From Parasulfuritortus cantonensis (GTDB lineage: Bacteria > Pseudomonadota > Gammaproteobacteria > Burkholderiales > Thiobacillaceae), in contig NZ_SJZB01000010.1 in NCBI RefSeq assembly GCF_004337445.1, forward strand, positions 47,042-111,041: a stretch of DNA of 64,000 nucleotides. Direction: 5' to 3'. Position numbers and translations under genes: made by a program. The notes below the pieces were generated by a model that worked only from the letters and a program-made list of their open reading frames with translations, did no database searches and was not told where the DNA came from. The first letter of the stretch is position 1. The number at the start of each line of letters is the position of its first letter. Shown here one piece after another: positions 1 through 10,111 of this stretch.

Positions 1-379
<379 letters not shown>

Positions 380-1135
380 TCAGTGGCGGAGTTTATAGCC
401 GGTCTGGATCAGCCGCAAAGCCAACCCGCCGAGCAGCAGGGTGACCGGCGTCACCGCCGCCAGCGACAGCCAGGGACTCACGTCCGACTGGCCGTGGAAG
501 CCGTAGCGGAAACCGTCGATCATGTAGAACACCGGGTTGTAATGCGACATTCCCTGCCAGAAGGCCGGCAGGGAATGGATGGAATAGAACACCCCGGACA
601 GGAAGGTGAGCGGCATGATGATGAAGTTCTGCACGCCGGCCAGATGGTCGTACTTGTCGGCCCAGATGCCGGCCATGATGCCCAGGGCGCCGAAGGCGGC
701 GCTGGCGAGCAGCGCGAAGGCGACCACCCAGAGCGGCCTGGCCAGGTTCAGGTCGGCGAAGAACAGGCCGACCACGAGGACGCCGGCCCCGACCACGATG
801 CCGCGCACGATGGCCGCCAGCAGGTAGGCGGAGAAGAACTCGAAATGCGCCAGGGGCGGCAGCAGGATGAACACGATGCTGCCGCTCTGCTTGGACTGGA
901 TCAGGCTGGACGAACTGTTGGCGAAGGCGTTCTGCAGGATCGACATCATGATCAGGCCGGGCATCAGGAAGGCCGTGTAGCCGACCCCGGGATAGACCTC
1001 GACGTGCGCCGCCAGGACGTGGGAGAAGATCAGCAGATAGAGCAGTGCCGTGAGCACCGGCGCCAGCACGGTCTGCATGGCGACCTTGCCGAAGCGGATG
1101 ATCTCCTTCCTGAACAGGGTGCCGAAACCGCTCAT
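380..1135 (-). CDS. ABC-2 type transporter permease (YadH-like)
   Basis: A 251-aa integral membrane protein of the ABC-2 permease family. It begins [15 protein letters not shown], a typical amphipathic N-terminus, and has about six hydrophobic segments. It includes the family stretch [16 protein letters not shown] followed by [14 protein letters not shown]. Its start overlaps the 3' end of the ATPase gene by 4 bases (ATGA type), so the pair form one half-transporter system. Exporters of this kind sit next to mla genes and murA in many proteobacteria. The substrate is not known from sequence. Confidence 0.9.
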   Translation of the reverse strand: MSGFGTLFRKEIIRFGKVAMQTVLAPVLTALLYLLIFSHVLAAHVEVYPGVGYTAFLMPGLIMMSILQNAFANSSSSLIQSKQSGSIVFILLPPLAHFEFFSAYLLAAIVRGIVVGAGVLVVGLFFADLNLARPLWVVAFALLASAAFGALGIMAGIWADKYDHLAGVQNFIIMPLTFLSGVFYSIHSLPAFWQGMSHYNPVFYMIDGFRYGFHGQSDVSPWLSLAAVTPVTLLLGGLALRLIQTGYKLRH

Positions 1136-2033
1136 GCGCCCTGCCCCACCAGCTTGATGAACACCTCCTCGAGATCGGCCTGGCGCAGTTGCATGCGCTC
1201 GATCCGGATGCCGTTGCGGCGCAATTCCGCCAGGATGCCCTCCAACTCCGCGTAATCCGGCAGGGCGAGTACGAAGCGGTTGCCGTCGTGGCCGACCACG
1301 CGGGCGTCGAGGTTCTCCGGCAGGAGCGTGCTGGACAACACCAGTTCGAGGCGCTGCTCGTCCTCCCGACGCAGCAGGTTGACGGTGCGATCGAGGGCGA
1401 CGATGCGGCCCTCCTTGAGCATGGCGACCCGCTCGCACAGCTCCTCCGCCTCCTCCAGGTAGTGGGTGGTCAGCAGGATGGTGTGGCCTTCCCGGTTGAG
1501 GCGCCGGATGAAGGCCCAGAGCGATTGCCGCAACTCGACGTCCACGCCGGCGGTCGGCTCGTCGAGGACGATGACGGGCGGCTTGTGCACCAGCGCCTGG
1601 GCCACCAGCAGCCGGCGCTTCATGCCGCCCGACAGGGTGCGGGTATAGGCGTCCGCCTTGTCGGCCAGGCTCAGGTTCTCGAGCAGTTCGTCGATCCAGG
1701 CATCGTTGCGGTGCAGGCCGTAATAGCCGGACTGGAAGCGCAGCATCTCGCGCACCGTGAAGAAGGCGTCGTAGACGAGTTCCTGGGGCACCACGCCGAG
1801 GCTCCGCCGGGCCAGGCGGTAATCGCGCACGACATCGTGCCCCATCACCGCGGCACTGCCCGCGCTGGGTCGGGCGAGGCCGGCCAACAGGCTGATGAGG
1901 GTGGTCTTGCCGGCCCCGTTCGGGCCCAGGAGGGCGAAGAACTCGCCTTCGGCAATATCGAGATCGACGCCGCGCAACGCATGCACGGTGCGATAGCGCT
2001 TTTCCAGCGCACGCAGACGGACTGCCGGGGCAT
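1132..2033 (-). CDS. ABC-2 transporter ATP-binding protein (YadG-like), start disrupted by an apparent 1-base loss
   Basis: ATPase partner of the permease that follows. The open frame from a GTG at 1984-1986 shows Walker A (GPNGAGKTT), signature LSGGMKRR, Walker B ([10 protein letters not shown]) and the H-loop (LLTTHY). That GTG start would remove the A-loop tyrosine. In the same frame upstream, conserved-looking residues continue ([19 protein letters not shown], with the A-loop Y), but no start codon precedes them before a stop. An ATG at 2031-2033 sits in the neighbouring frame and overlaps the mlaB stop as TGATG. Adding one base to the G run at 2027-2030 (plus strand) would join that ATG to the body. 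I therefore give 2033 as the intended start. Confidence 0.8.
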
Positions 2034-2305
2034 CAGTGGATCAGGTCGGCCAGGCCGTACAGTCCGGCCAGGCTGTGCACGCTCTCGGGCAGGTTGCGGA
2101 AGCTCAGGGGCTGCGAACGGGCCTGCGCCCGGCGCTGCCAGGACAGGAGCAGGCTGAGCGCCGAGGAGTCGACCTTGGTCACGCCGGCCAGGTCGAACAC
2201 CGTGACGCCGCGCGCCAGGGCTTGTTCGCCCTCCTGCAGCGCCCGGGTGGCCTCGGCCAGGGTCAGGGCACCTTCCGGATAGGCGACCGTATCCTCGATG
2301 CGCAT
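2033..2305 (-). CDS. mlaB: STAS-domain protein of the Mla lipid transport system
   Basis: A 90-aa cytoplasmic STAS protein. The central DLAGVTKVDSSALSLLLSWQ matches the STAS segment (D-hydrophobic-SAL-LLL) that binds the MlaF ATPase in the MlaFEDB complex. The start is the ATG at 2303-2305, 7 bases after the mlaC stop. The open frame extends further upstream but only as out-of-frame mlaC sequence. Its stop overlaps the probable start of the ABC ATPase gene (TGATG). Order mlaD-mlaC-mlaB is standard. Confidence 0.88.
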   Translation of the reverse strand: MRIEDTVAYPEGALTLAEATRALQEGEQALARGVTVFDLAGVTKVDSSALSLLLSWQRRAQARSQPLSFRNLPESVHSLAGLYGLADLIH

Positions 2306-2312
2306 CGCCGTC

Positions 2313-2915
2313 CTACTTGCGCTGGTTGCGCCGGCTGAGCGTTTCGATGAGGCCATCGATCCCGCCCTTGCGCACCTCGGAGTTGAAGGAGTTGCGATAT
2401 ACGGTGACCAGGCTGACGCCGTCGACCATGACATCGTAGACCTTCCAGGCGTCGCTCATCTTTTCCATGCGGTAATCGATGGTGATGGGCGGTGCGCCCG
2501 GCTTGCTGACCTCGGAATTGACGACCACGTCGGTATCGCCCGCCGCCATGCGCAGCGGCTTGAAATCGACCTTGTACTCGGCGACGCTGGACAGCGAAGC
2601 GGCATAGGTGCGCACCAGCAGGGCACGGAATTCGTCGACCAGGCGGTCCTGTTGTTCCGGGGTCGCCGTGTTCCAGTTGCGCGCCACGGCGAGCTTGGTC
2701 ATGCGCTGGAAGTCGAAGTGCGGCAGGATTTTGGTTTCCACCACCGAATAAATCTTGGAGGCGCGGCCGTTCCTGATGTCGTCGTCCTGCTTGACGATCT
2801 GGATCACCTCATTGGTGGTGTTGCGGGCCAGGGTATCCGGGCCGATGATGGCCAGGGCCGCGGAACTGGCCAGCAGGGCGAGGGGCAGGAACAGCAGTCG
2901 GATAATTTTTTGCAT
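2313..2915 (-). CDS. mlaC: Periplasmic phospholipid-binding protein MlaC
   Basis: A 200-aa MlaC/Ttg2D family protein that shuttles phospholipids across the periplasm between the outer-membrane MlaA complex and inner-membrane MlaFEDB. The start MQKIIRLLFLPLALLASSAALA is a clear signal peptide ending in ALA. The mature part has the family pattern KILPHFDFQRMTKLAVARNW and, near the C-terminus, WKVYDVMVDGVSLVTVYR followed by NSFNSEVRKGGIDGLIETL. Longer in-frame starts exist but would bury the signal peptide. No mlaA gene is present in this window. Confidence 0.95.
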   Translation of the reverse strand: MQKIIRLLFLPLALLASSAALAIIGPDTLARNTTNEVIQIVKQDDDIRNGRASKIYSVVETKILPHFDFQRMTKLAVARNWNTATPEQQDRLVDEFRALLVRTYAASLSSVAEYKVDFKPLRMAAGDTDVVVNSEVSKPGAPPITIDYRMEKMSDAWKVYDVMVDGVSLVTVYRNSFNSEVRKGGIDGLIETLSRRNQRK

Positions 2916-2983
2916 CGTCACTTCCGGTTTTCCATGAATTGCCGCCATTTTGCGTCCGCACGGCCGATCGTCAAGAGACATTC

Positions 2984-3457
2984 CTACTTCTGCGGCGTGG
3001 TAGGCTCATCGGCCTTGTTGTACAGGAACTGGCCGATCAGGTTCTCCAGGACCACGGCGCCCTGGGTGATCTTGATGCTGTCGCCCTGGGCCAGCATCTT
3101 CTCCTCGGCACCGGCCTCGAGGGCAATGTACTGCTCGCCGAGCAGGCCCGAGGTCATGATCGCGGCGCTGGTATCGACCGGGAACTTGAAGTTGCTGCTG
3201 ATGTTGAGCACCACCTCGGCGCGATAGGACTGGGTGTCGAAACGGATGTCGCCGACCCGGCCGACCACGACGCCGGCACTCTTGACCGGAGCACGCACCT
3301 TGAGACCGCCGATGTTGTCGAACTTGGCGTTCACGGCATAGGTCTGCGCCGTCTCGAAGGCACCGGTGTTGCTGACCTTCAGGGCCAGGAACATCAAGGC
3401 GGCAATGCCAGCCGCGACAAAAAACCCGACCCACAAATCCAGGGTTGCCCGTTCCAT
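2984..3457 (-). CDS. mlaD: MCE-domain lipid transport protein MlaD
   Basis: A 157-aa inner-membrane-anchored MCE protein, about the usual MlaD length. It begins MERATLDLWVGFFVAAGIAA, one transmembrane segment, then an MCE domain with NIGGLKVRAPVKSAGVVVGR and a C-terminal segment containing SGLLGEQYIALEAG. MlaD normally forms a hexameric ring on MlaE. Here its usual upstream partners mlaE and mlaF lie nearly 10 kb away, beyond a DNA-repair island, so mlaDCB must have its own promoter or depend on transcription entering from elsewhere. Confidence 0.95.
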   Translation of the reverse strand: MERATLDLWVGFFVAAGIAALMFLALKVSNTGAFETAQTYAVNAKFDNIGGLKVRAPVKSAGVVVGRVGDIRFDTQSYRAEVVLNISSNFKFPVDTSAAIMTSGLLGEQYIALEAGAEEKMLAQGDSIKITQGAVVLENLIGQFLYNKADEPTTPQK

Positions 3458-3639
3458 CTCAAACTCCAAGAAACATGAAGAAGCCAAACAAAATCCGGCG
3501 CCGCGCCCGCGGCTGGCCGTATCACGCGCTTTATGATCGCTGCCCGGAAATCGGCGACCGGGCTTCCGCCTCGTACCACCCGACGCGCATACCGCGCGCA
3601 TGCCGATAAAGGCTACGAAATCCACCCCCGTCGAGGCAA

Positions 3640-3664
3640 CAAAACGGCCCACCCGGTGGACCGT
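3640..3664 (-). terminator. Rho-independent terminator after mrfAB
   Basis: Read on the minus strand, an 8-bp stem ACGGTCCA / TGGGCCGT (one G-T pair) with a 5-base loop is followed by TTTTGTT. It lies about 75 bases past the mrfB stop and would separate mrfAB transcripts from mlaDCB. No other gene is visible between 3458 and 3737. Confidence 0.6.
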
Positions 3665-3737
3665 CAATGTGCGTATTGTCGCATACCGGCGAAAACACCG
3701 GCCACGCCGGCGGGCCGACAAACGCCGAAAATGCGGC

Positions 3738-4955
3738 TCAGGTCACTGACGGCCCGCCCGTAGACGTGGCTTCGGACGCCGCCAGCCTGGCGCGCAGACG
3801 GGCCTCGCGCCGGCGATATTCGGGCTCGCCCGGCTGGCGACCGACCAGCACGCTGCACAGCGCCAGGGCACCCGCGAAGTCACGTTCGACATGTTCGCGG
3901 TACTTGGCGAGGGCCAGCATCGCCTCGACGACACCCGCCTCGGCAAGCGGTTGCCAGATGGCCAGGGCCGCCGGCCAGCGGGCTTCGCGCCGGTGCAGGC
4001 GGGCCAGTTCCAGCAAGCCGTCGGTACCCAGGCGATCCCGGACGGCATCCAGATGGGCGATCGCCTGGCCGGGCCGGCCCGCCTTGAGTTGGCGACGCGC
4101 CAGGGCCTGGGCGTCGGCATTCGCATAGCCCGGCCGGGCATGGATGCGGGCCATCTCGGCCAGGAGTGCGGCGAGGCTGACCACGTCCAAGCGGTTGTGT
4201 TCGAGTACGCGCGCGACTTCGCCCAGCCTGCGGGTACGCACGAAGTCGCCCCATACCTGGGGCACCAGCCAGCCAGGTAGGTCGTCCTCGCGCACCAGGC
4301 CGAGCAGTTCCACCTCGGCGCGCTGCAGGCGGCAGTCCTGCCAGCGCGAAGCGAAGGCGGCCCGGGTCGGGTGCAGCAGGTCGATATGCGGTTTGCCGTC
4401 CAGGGGACAAGCCAGCCGGCGCAGGCGATGGCGGGTGACCAGGAGCGGAACGTCGAAGGACTTGCCGTTGTAGGTCACCAACTGGCCGGCCTCGGCCAGC
4501 CAGGGGCGGGCATGTTCCAGCATGGCGGCCTCGCCGCCGAAGCCGGTCAGGAAATACTGGCGCAACCGGAGGCCGTCCGCCTCCAGCCGGGCGAGCCCGA
4601 GCAGGAAGGCCAGCGTGCCGGTACCGCCGGCCAGGCCGGTGGTCTCGGTATCCAGGAACAGCAGCTCGTCAGGCGCCGGCGCCACGTCGGCCAGGACGGC
4701 CAGGGGTGCGTCCAGCAAGGCCGTCAGGGGAACGCGGCCATGCCGGTGGCCGAGCGGCATGAGGTGCTCGACCAGCACCACTCCGGTCGCCGGCACGGTC
4801 CCGCCCAGCCGTGCCGCCACCTCGGCGTCGTCCGATGCCTTCGTGGCACGCGGGCCTTGGTCAAGCAGGCGTTTCAGTCGCTCGTCCGTGTCCGGCGCGG
4901 CTGGGGCCGCGCCCTGGCGCGCCTTCAGTTGTTCGATGCGCTGGCGCAGGTCCAT
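3738..4955 (-). CDS. mrfB: DnaQ-fold (DEDDh-like) exonuclease, MrfB/YprB family
   Basis: A 405-aa protein with an N-terminal region and a ribonuclease-H-like exonuclease domain. Three exonuclease motifs are visible: LLFLDTETTGLAGGTG (Exo I, D-x-E), LVTYNGKSFDVPLL (Exo II) and LEHNRLDVVSLAALL (Exo III, H-x4-D type). The last 110 residues look like TPR-type helices. Bacillus YprB/MrfB is the exonuclease partner of the YprA/MrfA helicase in a UvrA-independent mitomycin C repair pathway. Here the two genes are coupled: only 2 bases separate the helicase stop from this ATG (MDLRQRIEQLKARQ). The function is transferred from the Bacillus pair and not tested in this group. Confidence 0.82.
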   Translation of the reverse strand: MDLRQRIEQLKARQGAAPAAPDTDERLKRLLDQGPRATKASDDAEVAARLGGTVPATGVVLVEHLMPLGHRHGRVPLTALLDAPLAVLADVAPAPDELLFLDTETTGLAGGTGTLAFLLGLARLEADGLRLRQYFLTGFGGEAAMLEHARPWLAEAGQLVTYNGKSFDVPLLVTRHRLRRLACPLDGKPHIDLLHPTRAAFASRWQDCRLQRAEVELLGLVREDDLPGWLVPQVWGDFVRTRRLGEVARVLEHNRLDVVSLAALLAEMARIHARPGYANADAQALARRQLKAGRPGQAIAHLDAVRDRLGTDGLLELARLHRREARWPAALAIWQPLAEAGVVEAMLALAKYREHVERDFAGALALCSVLVGRQPGEPEYRRREARLRARLAASEATSTGGPSVT

Positions 4956-4957
4956 GG

Positions 4958-7393
4958 TCAGAGCAGGTCCAGCACCGCCAGGGCAGCCGACTTGGGCGAC
5001 TGCCCGCGCGCCTCGTCGGATGCCAGGATCGGCCCGACGCAGGCCGGGCAACCGTGCTTGCAGGCACAGCGTCCGACCAGGGCGCGGGCGCCCTCCACCA
5101 CCTTGGTGCGCAGGTCGAACAGCGGCTCGGACAGACCCATGCCACCCGGGTAGTTGTCGTACAGAAATACCGTGGGGCGGAATTCCCGCAGGCCGGAGAG
5201 ATCCAGCGCCTGGCCGTCGTCGCCGCGTAGCGTGCCGCGGCCGTCCGGGCCGACCGTGGCGGACCAGGTGGAATTGGAATCACCCACCGCCCGGCCCAGG
5301 TCCTGGCGCTCCGACATGGTCAGGATGGCGGCCACCAGGTGCAGGGCGTAGGCGGCGCCCAGGAAACCGTCCAGGGCCTGCCAGCGGCTCGGGAAGGCGG
5401 CCGCCAGGGCGGTCGGGTCGGCCTGCCACCAGACCGAGGTGGTGTGCAGTTCCTGGTCGGGCAGGTTGATGTTGCCGTAGCCGACGTTCTCATGCGTGTA
5501 GTAGCGGATCTTCTTGTAGCCGGGGATGCGCCGCACCAGATGGACCTCGCCGTGGGCGCACAGGCCCTGGCGGCCGGCGGCGGCGTCGAAACGGTCGAGC
5601 ACCTTGAGGCGGGTGTAGTCGATGGCGTCGGTGTAGTAGTCGGCCCGGGTCTGGGTCACAAATGCTTTGCGGCCCTCCCAGTCCAGGCGTTCCACCTGGT
5701 AGGGGGCGGCCTGGATCATGTAGATGGCGCCCTCGTAGATGGTCATGGGGGCGCTGCTGAAATCCACCTCGGCCACCACGTCCTTGGCCCCCTGGGTGGT
5801 GTCGATGACCACGAAGTTGCCTTCCGCCACCGAGCGCAGGCTGACGGTCACGGCCGGGTAACTGTCTGCCATCCAGTGCCACTCACCGCCCTCCCGGTGC
5901 AGCACCTGCTGCTCCTCCAGATAGGAGAGGAGCGCCGGCAGGTCCTCGCCGCCGAAGCGTTCGCCGTCCCGGAAGGGCAGTTCGAAGGCCGCGCAACGCA
6001 CGTGGTCCATGAGGATCAGGAGCTGGTCCGGAGCGATGCGGGCGTGTTCCGGCGAGGCGCCCAGGAAGAACTCCGGGTTGCGCACGATGAACTGGTCGAG
6101 GGCCTCGCTGGTGGCCACCAGGACGCCCAGGGCGGGCCGCATGCGCCGGCCGGCCCGGCCCAGGCGCTGCCAGGTGCCGGCGACGGTACCGGGATAGCCG
6201 TTGAGGACGCAGACATCGAGGGCGCCGATGTCGACGCCCAGTTCCAGGGCGCTGGTGGTGACCACGCAGTCCACCTCGCCATTGCGCAGGCGCCGTTCCG
6301 TGGCGCGCCGCTCGCTGGGCAGGTAGCCGCCCCGGTAGGCCAGGACCCGGGCCGGCCGGCGCGGGTCGGGGTCGAAGACGTCCTTCAGGTATTTGGTGAG
6401 CACCTCCACCATCAGCCGGGTGTTGGCGAACACGATGGTCTTCTGGCCCGCCTTCACCGCCATGCGGGCGATGCGGGTGGATTGGGAGCGGGCCGAGGCG
6501 CGCAGGCCCAGGTCCGGGTTGACGAGAGGCGGGTTCCAGAGCAGCAGGTGCTTGGCGCCCTGGGGCGCGCCCGATTCGGTCACCGCCGCCACCGGCGCGC
6601 CGATCAGGGCCTCGGCCAGCTCGGCCGGGTTGGCGATGGTGGCCGAACAGAGGATGAAGGTGGGCTCGCTGCCGTAGAAGGCGCAGATGCGCCGGAGGCG
6701 CCGGATGACGTTGGCCATGTGGGAACCGAACACGCCCCGGTAGACGTGCATCTCGTCGATCACCACGTACTTCAGGCTCTCGAAGAACTGCGCCCACTTG
6801 GTGTGGTGGGGCAGGATGCCCTGGTGCAGCATGTCCGGGTTGGACACCACGATGTCGCCCTTGGTGCGCACCGCGGCGCGGGCGTCGCCCGGGGTGTCGC
6901 CGTCGAAGGTGTAGGCGCGCACGCCCAGGCTGCCGGCGTCGTTCAATTCCAGTATCTCGGCCACCTGGTCCTGGGACAGTGCCTTGGTAGGAAACAGGTA
7001 CAAGGCCTTGGCCCGCTCTTTGAGCGCGGCCTGGAGCACCGGCAGGTTGTAGCACAGGGTCTTGCCCGAGGCGGTGGGGGTGACCACCACGGTGTGGCGG
7101 CCGGCCGCGACCTGGTCCCAGGCCTCGCGCTGATGCGCGTACAGGCGGCCAATGCCACGCGCCGACAGGGCCTGGCGCAGGCGGGCGTCGAGCCCGTCCG
7201 GAAAGTCGGCGAAGCGGGCCGGCCGGGCCGGCACCACCAGTTCGCCGGTGATGCGCCCCTTGTACTTCTTCTGCAGGGCCGCGATCAGGCGGCCGATATC
7301 GGCGGGCTCCCGGCGCACCGCGGGGGTCTCGGGCTCGCGCTCCTCGCCGGTGTCGAAATAGGTCCTTTGGGCCTGGCTCATGGTGTTTCTCAT
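4958..7393 (-). CDS. mrfA: Superfamily 2 DEAD/H-type helicase with C-terminal Zn-binding region, MrfA/YprA family
   Basis: An 811-aa SF2 helicase. Motif I is [12 protein letters not shown], motif [12 protein letters not shown], motif [11 protein letters not shown]; later come [16 protein letters not shown] and QRLGRAGRR (motifs V and VI). The C-terminus carries the DUF1998-type cysteine cluster [14 protein letters not shown] (C-x-C-x3-C-x2-C), the metal-binding mark of MrfA. I use the ATG at 7391-7393 because AGG lies 5 bases upstream in a CAGGTAGCG context; the ATG at 7379-7381 has no clear Shine-Dalgarno. The gene starts 5 bases from the nearer LexA box, so it should be SOS-induced together with the divergent lexA-imuAB-dnaE2. 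Confidence 0.87.
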   Translation of the reverse strand: MRNTMSQAQRTYFDTGEEREPETPAVRREPADIGRLIAALQKKYKGRITGELVVPARPARFADFPDGLDARLRQALSARGIGRLYAHQREAWDQVAAGRHTVVVTPTASGKTLCYNLPVLQAALKERAKALYLFPTKALSQDQVAEILELNDAGSLGVRAYTFDGDTPGDARAAVRTKGDIVVSNPDMLHQGILPHHTKWAQFFESLKYVVIDEMHVYRGVFGSHMANVIRRLRRICAFYGSEPTFILCSATIANPAELAEALIGAPVAAVTESGAPQGAKHLLLWNPPLVNPDLGLRASARSQSTRIARMAVKAGQKTIVFANTRLMVEVLTKYLKDVFDPDPRRPARVLAYRGGYLPSERRATERRLRNGEVDCVVTTSALELGVDIGALDVCVLNGYPGTVAGTWQRLGRAGRRMRPALGVLVATSEALDQFIVRNPEFFLGASPEHARIAPDQLLILMDHVRCAAFELPFRDGERFGGEDLPALLSYLEEQQVLHREGGEWHWMADSYPAVTVSLRSVAEGNFVVIDTTQGAKDVVAEVDFSSAPMTIYEGAIYMIQAAPYQVERLDWEGRKAFVTQTRADYYTDAIDYTRLKVLDRFDAAAGRQGLCAHGEVHLVRRIPGYKKIRYYTHENVGYGNINLPDQELHTTSVWWQADPTALAAAFPSRWQALDGFLGAAYALHLVAAILTMSERQDLGRAVGDSNSTWSATVGPDGRGTLRGDDGQALDLSGLREFRPTVFLYDNYPGGMGLSEPLFDLRTKVVEGARALVGRCACKHGCPACVGPILASDEARGQSPKSAALAVLDLL

Positions 7394-7397
7394 CGCT

Positions 7398-7417
7398 ACC
7401 TGTATAGGATGACAGTA
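7398..7417. promoter_or_regulatory. LexA (SOS) box 1
   Basis: The core CTGTATAGGATGACAG at 7400-7415 fits CTGT-N8-ACAG exactly. It abuts box 2 and lies next to the mrfA start, where it could block the mrfA ribosome-binding region or promoter and the -35 region of lexA. Confidence 0.8.
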
Positions 7418-7435
7418 CTGTATATAATTACAGTA
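7416..7435. promoter_or_regulatory. LexA (SOS) box 2 overlapping the lexA -10 element
   Basis: TACTGTATATAATTACAGTA is a nearly perfect match to the E. coli SOS consensus (CTGT-N8-ACAG, core 7418-7433). A perfect -10 hexamer TATAAT at 7423-7428 lies inside the box, 29 bases from the lexA ATG, so LexA bound here would occlude RNA polymerase. The two box centres are 18 bp apart. Confidence 0.92.
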
Positions 7436-7456
7436 TTCAAGCACCGGATACCGACC

Positions 7457-8077
7457 ATGCAGGAACTCACCCCGCGCCAGGCGGAAATCTGGCAATTCAT
7501 CCGTGATTACCAGGAGACCGAGGGCTATCCGCCCACCCGGGCGGAGATCGCCGCCCGCTTCGGCTTCCGCTCGCCCAACGCGGTGACCGAGCACCTCAAC
7601 GCCCTGGTACGCAAGGGTGCCCTGGCCCTCGCCCCGGACACCTCGCGCGGCATCCGGCTCATCGGCGCGGAGGCCGACGCCGAGGAGGAGGCCGGCCTGC
7701 CGGTGGTAGGCCAGGTGGCGGCCGGCTCGCCCTTGCTGGCCGAACAGAACGTCACCCAGCGCTGCCAGTTCGACCCCGGCCTGTTCAGCCCGCGCGCCGA
7801 CTACCTGCTGCGGGTATACGGCCTGTCCATGAAGGACGCCGGCATCCTGGACGGCGACTGGCTGGCGGTGCATGCCACCCGGGAGGCGCGTTCCGGCCAG
7901 GTGGTGGTGGCGCGCATCGGCGACCAGGTCACGGTGAAACGCCTGTGGAAACAGGGCAAGCGCCTGGAACTGCGGCCGGAGAACCCGGACTTCGCCGCCA
8001 TCGTGCCCGACCCGGAACGGGACGAGCTGGTGATCGAGGGCATCGCCGTCGGGCTCATCCGGCCGAACGGCACATGA
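7457..8077 (+). CDS. lexA: SOS repressor LexA
   Basis: A 206-aa LexA. The N-terminal winged helix-turn-helix (residues 1-65) has [20 protein letters not shown]. The autocleavage site is Ala89-Gly90 in [10 protein letters not shown], the catalytic serine is Ser124 (YGLSMKDAG) and the lysine is Lys161 (TVKRLWK). The ATG at 7457 follows the tandem LexA boxes, so it represses itself. It is the first gene of a lexA-imuA-imuB-dnaE2 operon; the next gene begins inside its stop codon (ATGA). Whether this is the only LexA in the cell or a second one tied to the cassette cannot be told here. Confidence 0.96.
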   Translation: MQELTPRQAEIWQFIRDYQETEGYPPTRAEIAARFGFRSPNAVTEHLNALVRKGALALAPDTSRGIRLIGAEADAEEEAGLPVVGQVAAGSPLLAEQNVTQRCQFDPGLFSPRADYLLRVYGLSMKDAGILDGDWLAVHATREARSGQVVVARIGDQVTVKRLWKQGKRLELRPENPDFAAIVPDPERDELVIEGIAVGLIRPNGT

Positions 8078-8745
8078 ACGCCCAACTCGACAACCTCCTC
8101 CGCCATCCCGGCGTCTGGCGCGGCGACCGCCTGGGCATCACCGAGCGTCCGGGCCAGCCCACCGGCTACGTCGGCCTCGACGCCCTGCTGCCCGGCGGCG
8201 GCTGGCCGCGCGGGGCGCTCACCGAGCTGATCTGCCAGGAGGAAGGCATCGGCGAGCTGTCCATGCTCCTGCCCGCCCTGGCCGGGATATCCAGGGAGGA
8301 TCGCTGGATCGCCCTGGTCGCCCCGCCCTATATCCCCTACGCCCCGGCCCTGGCCGGTGCCGGCGTTGACTTGGCGCGCCTCCTGGTGGTCCGGGCCGGC
8401 AACACGGCGGACACCCTGTGGGCCATGGAGGAGACCCTGCGCTCCGGCGCCTGCGGGGCGGTCCTGGCCTGGCCCAGCCTGATCGACGAACGCAGCCAGC
8501 GCCGCCTGCAGCTGGCCGCCGAGGCGGGCGACAGCACCTGCATCTGGTTCACCCCGGCGCGCCAGGCCGCCAATGCCTCCTTCGCCGCCCTGCGCATCAA
8601 GGTCATGCCGGCCCGCGACGGCACCTTGGTGCACATCGTCAAACGGCGCGGCGGCGGTCCCGCTCCCGCCTTGGTCCTGGACCATGCTCTGGCTGGCCCT
8701 CCACTTCCCCGACCTGCCCCTGCAGATATACGCCCCGCCGCCTGA
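8074..8745 (+). CDS. imuA: Translesion synthesis accessory protein ImuA
   Basis: A 223-aa RecA/SulA-like protein (ImuA, formerly SulA2). It has the family N-terminus [13 protein letters not shown], followed by [22 protein letters not shown]. ImuA cooperates with ImuB and DnaE2 in damage-induced mutagenic bypass, and ImuA-type proteins modulate RecA. I do not see a convincing Walker A motif. It overlaps lexA by 4 bases and imuB by 62 bases, so the cassette is translationally coupled. Confidence 0.9.
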   Translation: MNAQLDNLLRHPGVWRGDRLGITERPGQPTGYVGLDALLPGGGWPRGALTELICQEEGIGELSMLLPALAGISREDRWIALVAPPYIPYAPALAGAGVDLARLLVVRAGNTADTLWAMEETLRSGACGAVLAWPSLIDERSQRRLQLAAEAGDSTCIWFTPARQAANASFAALRIKVMPARDGTLVHIVKRRGGGPAPALVLDHALAGPPLPRPAPADIRPAA

Positions 8746-10111
8746 CGCCATCCTGGCCGTCGCCGGCACCGGCAGGCGTCCGGAGGTCCTGGCGGCCACC
8801 GGGCCGGCGCGCGCGCTCGGGGTGGTGCCCGGCCTGAGCGTGGCCGCCGCCACCGCCCTGGCGCCCGGCCTGGTGGTACAGCCGCGCAACCCGCACCGGG
8901 AGGCGGAGACCCTGGCCGGGGCCGCCACCTGGGCACTGCAGTTCACCCCCGAGGTCAGCCCGGCGCCGCCCGACGCCCTGCTGCTGGAGATCGGCGGCTG
9001 CCTGCGCCTGTTCGGCGGCCTGGACCGGCTGCTCGGCCGGGTGCGCGACGGCCTGGCGGAACTGGGCCTGGACGGGGTGCCGGCCGTGGCGCCGACGCCC
9101 GAGGGGGCGCGCACCCTGGCCAGGAGCGGCCTGGAGCTGTCGGTACCGGACCTGGCCGAACTGCGCCGGCACATCGCCGCCCTGCCCCTCGACAGTCTCG
9201 ATCACTCGGCCGAAACCCTCACGTCCCTGGCCAACCTGGGCATGCGCACCATCGGCGACTGCCTGGCCCTGCCCCGGGACGGCCTGGCCCGGCGCTTCGG
9301 CCCGGAACTTCCGGCCCTGCTGGACCGCATCCTCGGCCGGCAGGCCGACCCCCGCCAGGCCATCGTCCTGCCGGACCGCTTCGGCAACCGGCTGGAGCTG
9401 TTCGCCCCGGTGCTGGAGGTGGACGCCCTGCTGTTCGGGGTGAAGCGCCTGGTGACCGAGCTGTGCGGCTGGCTCACCGCCCGCAATGCCGGGGTCCGGC
9501 GCCTGACCCTGTCCCTGGGCCACGAGCACCGCCCCGCCACGCCCCTCCCCCTGGCCCTGGTGACGCCCCAGCGTGATCCCGCCCACCTGTTCATGCTGCT
9601 GCGCGAGCGTCTGCACCGCATCGACCTGGTCGCCGGGGTATCCGAACTGTCCCTGGCGGCCGACGAGACGACCCAGATCGAGCCGCTGAACTTCTCCCTC
9701 TTCGGCGAACGGGAGCACATCCGGGAAGACTGCCTGAACCTGGCCGAACGCCTGCAGGCCCGGTTGGGCATGGCGGCGGTGAGCGGCCTGTCGCTATGTC
9801 CGGAACACCGGCCCGAACTGGCCTGGCGCGAGGTGGCACCAGGGGCCGAGACCACCGCGGCCGACTTCCCGCCCCGGCCGTTCTGGCTGCTGCCCCGGCC
9901 GCGGCCGCTGGCCATGCGCGACGCCCTGCCCTGGCTGGACGGCCCCCTCAGCCTGGAACGGGGGCCGGAGCGGATCGAGTCGGGCTGGTGGGACGACGCC
10001 TTCGTCCGGCGCGACTACTTCCTGGCCCGGACCGCCTCCGGCGCCCGGCTGTGGGTGTACCGGGAACTGGGGACGATGGAACGCTGGTTCCTGCACGGCA
10101 TCTTCGCATGA
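8684..10111 (+). CDS. imuB: Y-family polymerase-like protein ImuB
   Basis: A 475-aa ImuB: a DinB-related protein thought to act as a clamp-binding adaptor for DnaE2, without polymerase activity of its own. It begins [15 protein letters not shown]. The catalytic acidic residues of active Y-family polymerases are not at the usual places (for example [10 protein letters not shown] replaces the D-x-D segment). [20 protein letters not shown] is the helix-hairpin-helix region. The start ATG lies inside the end of imuA; its stop overlaps the dnaE2 start. Confidence 0.92.
   Translation: MLWLALHFPDLPLQIYAPPPDAILAVAGTGRRPEVLAATGPARALGVVPGLSVAAATALAPGLVVQPRNPHREAETLAGAATWALQFTPEVSPAPPDALLLEIGGCLRLFGGLDRLLGRVRDGLAELGLDGVPAVAPTPEGARTLARSGLELSVPDLAELRRHIAALPLDSLDHSAETLTSLANLGMRTIGDCLALPRDGLARRFGPELPALLDRILGRQADPRQAIVLPDRFGNRLELFAPVLEVDALLFGVKRLVTELCGWLTARNAGVRRLTLSLGHEHRPATPLPLALVTPQRDPAHLFMLLRERLHRIDLVAGVSELSLAADETTQIEPLNFSLFGEREHIREDCLNLAERLQARLGMAAVSGLSLCPEHRPELAWREVAPGAETTAADFPPRPFWLLPRPRPLAMRDALPWLDGPLSLERGPERIESGWWDDAFVRRDYFLARTASGARLWVYRELGTMERWFLHGIFA

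Noticed and set aside
5339..8077. A 912-codon open frame on the plus strand covering mrfA and lexA
   Set aside because: It is the antisense of mrfA; only its last 206 codons (lexA) have family motifs and a start with control signals.
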